A stretch of 17,357 nt of DNA from Chloroflexota bacterium (GTDB lineage Bacteria > Chloroflexota > Anaerolineae > Anaerolineales > Anaerolineaceae). The stretch's first letter is position 1. Each line of letters starts with the position of its first letter. Made by a program: the position numbers and the translations under genes. The notes under the pieces are model-generated. The model saw nothing but the letters and a program-made list of their open reading frames with translations, ran no database searches and was not told the origin of the DNA. This document shows, piece after piece, positions 14,289-17,357 of this stretch. The stretch spans positions 1 through 17,357 of the forward strand of contig JAJYJF010000001.1 in NCBI GenBank assembly GCA_021796375.1, in the 5' to 3' direction.

Positions 14289-14353
14289 TTTATACTCTAT
14301 TTTGTGTGGTATTCGGGTTAACCCCGGAATATGGGTGTGTTAACGTTTGTTAA
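14289..14353 (-). promoter_or_regulatory. pst operon promoter with phased GTTAA (TTAAC) repeats, a putative Pho box
   Basis: On the - strand TTAAC occurs three times, at 14349-14353, 14339-14343 and 14317-14321. The offsets are 10 and 22 bases, so all three lie on nearly one face of the helix. A -10 candidate TATAAA is at 14289-14294. PhoB-family regulators bind direct repeats of about 11-bp period, and TTAAC is the core of cyanobacterial Pho boxes. The position upstream of pstB and the PhoB-like regulator in the window support this reading. Confidence 0.5.
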
Positions 14354-14539
14354 TCTCGGCAGGGCGCGGTTTGATGTTGAAAACGGGCAGCCGAAAAACA
14401 GGATGAATCCCTAATTTAATCTTCGCGGGATTGATCCTGGTTTGGAAAGCCAAATCTGTTTCAACCTATCCCCTTCATCCCCTTTCCGCAGAGAAGAAAA
14501 GTGAAAAACCAGAGCTCTTGGGCGGGAAGCGGCGAAAAA

Positions 14540-14582
14540 CACAAGAGGGTGGAGCGGCCGACAGCCGCTCCACCCTCTTGTG
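14540..14582 (-). terminator. Strong intrinsic terminator for the glutaredoxin-groES-deacetylase operon
   Basis: CACAAGAGGGTGGAGCGGC (14540-14558) and GCCGCTCCACCCTCTTGTG (14564-14582) form a perfect 19-bp stem with a 5-nt loop. On the - strand the stem is followed at once by TTTTT. That is the form of a rho-independent terminator for the transcript ending about 200 bp upstream at the deacetylase stop. Rightward it lacks a T-run. Confidence 0.72.
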
Positions 14583-14588
14583 AGATCT

Positions 14589-14642
14589 TCCCCGCCCCCA
14601 GAGGGAAAGATGCTGCCGGGAAACGTAATCTGGGGGCGGGGA
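14589..14642. repeat. GC-rich 14-bp inverted repeat adjoining the terminator
   Basis: TCCCCGCCCCCAGA (14589-14602) and TCTGGGGGCGGGGA (14629-14642) are exact reverse complements with a 26-nt spacer. The element lies 6 bases from the terminator stem. G-runs of five and four also allow alternative structures. It could be a second termination element or a dispersed intergenic repeat. Confidence 0.5.
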
Positions 14643-14784
14643 TAGGGTGGGGGCGTTATTCAAAGAACCTTAACTGAACATGAATCATCCAAAAGATGAA
14701 ATTTGGGATAGTCCGTGTTTCAGCCGCCTGTATCCATGCGAATTCGGGGGGAAGGAATCGAAAAACCGGAAAAACAGACCGGGA

Positions 14785-15504
14785 TCAGCTGTGCAGTCCC
14801 GGAAGGAAGACAGCCGGGTCATCGACCAGCAGCGGGCTTTGGCTCTTATAGACCTCGGCATACCCGACTCCGAACAGCCGGCCCATATGCGCGTCTTCCG
14901 CTTCGTACAGCTCCAGGAGCTGGTCCCGGCTTTCGATCTTAAAGATCGAGCCGTATTCCGCCAGCGCCGTTTTCTTCACCGCGTAGGTGTCGCTCACGTC
15001 CACCGCGAAGGCAAACTCTCCCCAGGAGGGTTCCATCTTGCAGTGCGGGAAAAACAGACGCTGGACCTCCCAGGCGCCTGTCTCGGCGAGCATCTCACCC
15101 CCCGCGACCCGATCCCAGTTCTTCAGGCGGGCGTAAAACACTGCGGCGGTCACCAGCGGATCGATCGCGGCATGGTCCGGGTGGATGCAGGCCCCGGTCG
15201 TGCCGAAGACCATCTTCGGGCGGTGCTCGCGGATCAGCCGGGCGACCTCCAGCCGGGTGGGGATATCGTCCGTGATGAACCGGTCCTGGCGGTTCAGAAA
15301 CACCCGGTCAGCCCCCAGCAGCGCCGCGGCCCGCAGGGCCTGCTCGCGCCGGACCCCCGCTGGGGCAAAATCTGCCGGCTCGCCATCACATAAATCGACG
15401 ATGAGGGCCCGCCGGCCGGATCGGGTCATCTTCGCAAGGGTCCCTCCCATCTGGACTTCGGCGTCATCCGGATGGGCGGCAACGATGAGCAGGTCGTAGC
15501 TCAT
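14785..15504 (-). CDS. PIG-L/LmbE-family deacetylase, BshB1-like
   Basis: The 239-residue protein begins with the family motif AHPDDAE (His11, Asp14) and has HPDH at 108-111. Together these give the zinc ligands and catalytic Asp of N-acetylglucosamine-type deacetylases. The GGTLAK block follows at about 20-25, as in BshB1 and MshB. Relatives deacetylate GlcNAc-malate (bacillithiol), GlcNAc-inositol (mycothiol) or related sugars. BshB1 is the nearest style, given size and the DLCDGEPADF segment. The true substrate is not provable here. The ATG follows AGGAGAG. The gene lies 68 bp downstream of a GroES-like gene and belongs to the same strand group as a glutaredoxin. The strong hairpin at 14540-14582 terminates the transcript. 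Confidence 0.85.
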   Translation of the reverse strand: MSYDLLIVAAHPDDAEVQMGGTLAKMTRSGRRALIVDLCDGEPADFAPAGVRREQALRAAALLGADRVFLNRQDRFITDDIPTRLEVARLIREHRPKMVFGTTGACIHPDHAAIDPLVTAAVFYARLKNWDRVAGGEMLAETGAWEVQRLFFPHCKMEPSWGEFAFAVDVSDTYAVKKTALAEYGSIFKIESRDQLLELYEAEDAHMGRLFGVGYAEVYKSQSPLLVDDPAVFLPGLHS

Positions 15505-15572
15505 TTCATCTCTCCTGGAGGAAAGACTTTACGAGAAGCGCGACCTGCTCCATCGCTCCACGACCGGCTCGA

Positions 15573-15848
15573 TCAGTTCTTCAGCCGGGCCAGAATGTCG
15601 TTGCATTCCATCACCAGATACACCGCACCATCCACGGTAAACTCCGTTCCGGTATATTTGGCAAATAAGACCTTATCGTTCACCTTGAGCTTGATCTCTT
15701 CGTCATCTCCGACCGCCATCACCAGACCGGTCTGCGGTTTTTCCTTGGCGGTTTCGGGCAGCAGGATCCCCGACGGTGTTTTCCCTTCTTGCTCCAGCGG
15801 TTTAACCAGCACGCGGGCACCCAGGGGTTCAATGTTCAGATCGCTCAT
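15573..15848 (-). CDS. groES: GroES-like co-chaperonin (stand-alone)
   Basis: The 91-residue protein has the Cpn10 pattern. LGARVLVKPLEQ is followed by the mobile loop EGKTPSGILLP (about 21-31), then AKEKPQTGLVMAVG, a DKVLFAKYTGTEF strand, and YLVMECNDILA at the end. In the roof region, between AVG and DKVLF, only about 11 residues are present. Canonical GroES has a longer hairpin there, so the roof is shortened. No groEL lies next to it. It could be an extra co-chaperonin for a GroEL encoded elsewhere, or a divergent paralogue. AAGGAGAG precedes the ATG. The glutaredoxin gene ends 15 bp upstream. Function as a GroEL partner is inferred from the mobile loop. Confidence 0.9.
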   Translation of the reverse strand: MSDLNIEPLGARVLVKPLEQEGKTPSGILLPETAKEKPQTGLVMAVGDDEEIKLKVNDKVLFAKYTGTEFTVDGAVYLVMECNDILARLKN

Positions 15849-15863
15849 TTTCTCTCCTTATGA

Positions 15864-16124
15864 TTATTTAGAAAGTCCGAGGTACTTATCGATTTTTGGA
15901 CGGTCAAAACCGATGACGATTTTACCGCCGATATCAATCACCGGCACGCCCGATTGGCCGGATCGGCGCAGCATGTCCCGGGCGGCTGAAGTGTCCCGGC
16001 TGACATCGACATCCTTGAAACGCACGCCTTTTTCGCGGAAATACCGCTTGGCCGCGTTGCAGTAAGTGCAGGTTGGCGTGCTGAAAACGATCACTCGTGG
16101 TTGTGGCTTGTCTGGATCAGCCAT
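15864..16124 (-). CDS. Glutaredoxin-like thiol-disulfide protein
   Basis: The 86-residue protein has a redox-active CxxC, Cys19-Thr-Tyr-Cys22, in the context STPTCTYCNAAKRYFREKG. A cis-proline follows at position 61 in SGVPVIDIGG and a GFD near the end. This is the standard thioredoxin fold of small glutaredoxins. Family members reduce disulfides using low-molecular-weight thiols or a thioredoxin-reductase-like partner. NrdH and Uxx-star types are close alternatives. The start ATG follows AAAGGAGAG. The gene is first in a group with a GroES-like protein and a BshB-like deacetylase, which suggests thiol-related chemistry or redox protection. No selenocysteine codon is seen in the active site. 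Confidence 0.9.
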   Translation of the reverse strand: MADPDKPQPRVIVFSTPTCTYCNAAKRYFREKGVRFKDVDVSRDTSAARDMLRRSGQSGVPVIDIGGKIVIGFDRPKIDKYLGLSK

Positions 16125-16145
16125 GATTTCTCTCCTTTACCGGGT

Positions 16146-16174
16146 TTCTTACGAATAGATGATGATTCGGTAAA
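16146..16174 (-). promoter_or_regulatory. Possible promoter of the glutaredoxin operon
   Basis: On the - strand TTTACC (16169-16174) and TAAGAA (16146-16151) are separated by 17 bases and lie 22-50 bases before the glutaredoxin ATG. Matches to consensus are modest (4/6 and 3/6). The placement after the terminator at 16202-16231 supports a new transcript starting here. Confidence 0.3.
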
Positions 16175-16201
16175 AAAGTTACATAAATCACGGGAGAACA
16201 A

Positions 16202-16231
16202 AACAGGGCGCCCGGAAAGCGGCGCCCTGTT
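16202..16231 (-). terminator. Intrinsic terminator of the secreted Gly-rich protein gene
   Basis: AACAGGGCGCC (16202-16212) and GGCGCCCTGTT (16221-16231) form a perfect 11-bp stem with an 8-nt loop. On the - strand it is followed by a T-rich run (TTTTGTT). It begins 21 bases after the stop codon of the gene at 16253-16780, the expected distance for its terminator. Confidence 0.72.
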
Positions 16232-16252
16232 CGCGGGAACCTCAGCGGTTGG

Positions 16253-16780
16253 TTACTGGCTGGTCTGCGAGAAGTACGGGCAGCCCAGAACTCCAGCCCT
16301 TCCACCGCCCATCATACCCCCCCGCCTGCCGGCGCCGCGCAGTTTCATCCAATCTGCCTGCGCCTGGGTGATTTTCCCATCCTTCACCGCCTGGTCGAGC
16401 GCCAGGCCCCGCGCCTCGCTCCACAGTGCGGCAAACTGCTCCGCGGAATAGCCTTTGGAGGCGGCCACCTGCGCCAGCGTCTGTCCCTGGGCCAGCAGGG
16501 CGTTGAGGTCGGCGGGGCTCATCCCCAGCTTCTGGGCAAAGGCGGCGATCATCTCATCATGCATGAAGCCGGTCTGGGCTCCCGCGGCTGAATTCCCGAA
16601 GAACCCCATCCCCCCGCGGGCTCCACGGCCAGGTCCATATCCCATCCCGGGCCCGTAAAGCGCCTGGGGGGTCTGGGCGCCCGTCGGACCGATCGATTGA
16701 GCGTGCACCAGACTTGCCGTGCCCAAAACGGCCACTACCAGCCCCGCGAGTACAAGACCGAGCAATGCTTTCTTACCCAT
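16253..16780 (-). CDS. Secreted Gly/Met-rich protein with helical repeat-type domain
   Basis: The 175-residue protein has an N-terminal signal peptide (KK, hydrophobic core, cleavage probably after VHA at residue 27). A Gly/Tyr/Pro/Met-rich stretch follows (YGPGMGYGPGRGARGGMGFFG). The helical block runs from about DEMIAAFAQKLGMSPADL through AQVAASKGYSAEQFAALW to GKITQAQADWM. This kind of helical block recurs in exported proteins of Chloroflexota and Firmicutes annotated as hypothetical. The tail is Gly/Arg/Met-rich and ends in GCPYFSQTSQ. I do not assign a function. Metal or matrix association is only a thought prompted by Met and Gly content. AAGGAGA precedes the ATG, and a good terminator follows. 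A related Pro/Gly-rich gene lies upstream on the same strand. Confidence 0.75.
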   Translation of the reverse strand: MGKKALLGLVLAGLVVAVLGTASLVHAQSIGPTGAQTPQALYGPGMGYGPGRGARGGMGFFGNSAAGAQTGFMHDEMIAAFAQKLGMSPADLNALLAQGQTLAQVAASKGYSAEQFAALWSEARGLALDQAVKDGKITQAQADWMKLRGAGRRGGMMGGGRAGVLGCPYFSQTSQ

Positions 16781-16909
16781 TTTTTCTCCTTGTTCAATAA
16801 GATTGTTCCATCAAATTTCTAGACCTCAGTCTACCGGTCAGATGCGAAGAAGTTATGAAGGAGTCGTGCGATTGGCGTGAATGTTTTGTACCTCGGGGTT
16901 CAGCCGGCC

Positions 16910-17357
16910 CTAGCCCCCGGCCCGGCCGTTCCCGGGGGCGGTGGTTGGCTGCGGTCCGGGACCCATCCCTCCAGGACCGGGCTGCTGCGGCTCCGGGGTG
17001 CTGGCCGGCTGCGTCGACTGCGGTCCCGGGCCCATTCCGGCCTGGGTCCCGCCGCCCGGCCCGGCGTTACCGGCCATCTGGGTAGGCGCCGGTCCAGCGC
17101 CGGTCGGGCTGAGACCGCCGCCCGAGCTGGTCGCGGTCCCCATCCATCGATACCCGCTCTGCGGGGTGCAGGTTTGCGTCGGCTCGGGACCCGGGCCGGG
17201 ACCGTACCCGCTGCCGGGGGTTGGCGTGCCGGTCGTCCAGGGGTTGCCCTGCCCGGCGCCCGCTGTAGGCGGCGGGCTGGGGACGCCGGTGGGTCCCGGC
17301 TCCCAGCCAGCTCGCAGCTGCTGGCGGTATTCCTGCGGGTCGCTGAGGCTCTGTTTT
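16910..17357 (-). CDS. Pro/Gly-rich protein of unknown function (C-terminal part only)
   Basis: The - strand frame is open from the right window edge to TAG at 16910-16912, giving about 148 residues. It begins with a helical-looking DPQEYRQQLRAGW segment. A low-complexity chain of Pro, Gly, Thr, Gln and Ser follows, including a partial duplication (GMGPGPQSTQPASTP and GMGPGPQPTTAPG). An internal ATG at 17143 could be mistaken for a start, but the frame upstream continues in the same composition, so the true start is outside the window. No domain is recognisable. The composition suggests an exposed or extended region of a surface protein, but that is inference. Confidence 0.55.
   Translation of the reverse strand, partial: KQSLSDPQEYRQQLRAGWEPGPTGVPSPPPTAGAGQGNPWTTGTPTPGSGYGPGPGPEPTQTCTPQSGYRWMGTATSSGGGLSPTGAGPAPTQMAGNAGPGGGTQAGMGPGPQSTQPASTPEPQQPGPGGMGPGPQPTTAPGNGRAGG

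Larger units (their letters stand above)
14354..14784. other. Non-coding gap upstream of the pst operon and downstream of the deacetylase gene
   Basis: No supportable gene was found. The stretch holds the two hairpins described separately (14540-14582 and 14589-14642). The 62-codon - strand frame over 14475-14663 is made of hairpin sequence with low-complexity Pro- and Ser-rich translation, and looks like intergenic repeat sequence. The portion 14354-14539 shows only short, weak dyads. 14643-14784 shows nothing recognisable. Confidence 0.5.

Noticed and set aside
14475..14663. 62-codon - strand frame
   Set aside because: It is composed of the two hairpins, and its translation is of the low-complexity kind made by intergenic repeats.

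Overview
This is a GC-rich window of conventionally organised bacterial genes. No tRNA, rRNA, CRISPR array or transposase gene was seen. The gene content includes an indolepyruvate:ferredoxin oxidoreductase, a xanthine-dehydrogenase-family iron-sulfur subunit, a plasma-membrane-type H+-ATPase, a PstS with a long Pro/Ala/Gly linker, and a BshB/LmbE-type deacetylase. GTG starts and strong AGGAGA-type ribosome binding sites occur. Together these suggest an anaerobic or facultative member of the Chloroflexota, possibly Anaerolineae. That placement is an inference from protein style and was not tested.

Layout, left to right. (1) 1-206 (+) is the C-terminal tail of a [2Fe-2S] subunit. It converges on iorB (422-1042, -) and iorA (1200-2996, -), with a perfect 19-bp inverted repeat in the convergent gap. 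(2) 2997-3864 holds a TATAAT promoter for iorA, a winged-helix regulator gene broken by one in-frame TAA (3294-3587, -), and a perfect 15-bp inverted repeat just upstream of that gene. (3) 3865-6216 (-) is a P3A-type H+-pumping ATPase, preceded by a very small two-helix membrane protein gene (6250-6459, -) that looks co-transcribed with it. (4) 6577-8699 (-) is an overlapping response regulator and sensor histidine kinase pair of the OmpR/PhoB-PhoR type, with an 18-bp palindrome just upstream. (5) 8878-10060 (+) is a DsrE-family protein followed 10 bp later by lgt. (6) 10112-14206 (-) is a complete phosphate ABC transporter in the unusual order pstB-pstS-pstC-pstA. Upstream of it are helically phased GTTAA repeats that resemble a Pho box. 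(7) 14267-14784 is a 518-bp gap with two strong hairpins. One is a good terminator for the next operon. (8) 14785-16124 (-) is a compact operon of glutaredoxin, a lone GroES-like protein and a PIG-L/LmbE deacetylase. (9) 16253-17357 (-) holds a secreted Gly-rich helical protein and the C-terminal end of a Pro/Gly-rich protein that runs off the window.

Functional links. The two-component system next to the pst operon, together with the phased repeats upstream of pstB, makes a local phosphate-starvation regulon plausible. The phoU gene is not in the window. IorA and IorB would form one enzyme that oxidises aryl pyruvates with ferredoxin as acceptor. The glutaredoxin and BshB-like deacetylase could share a role in low-molecular-weight thiol metabolism. 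The most unusual observations are the nonsense-interrupted regulator with its intact downstream frame and adjacent inverted repeat, the small membrane protein paired with the H+-ATPase, and the glutaredoxin-GroES-deacetylase operon.
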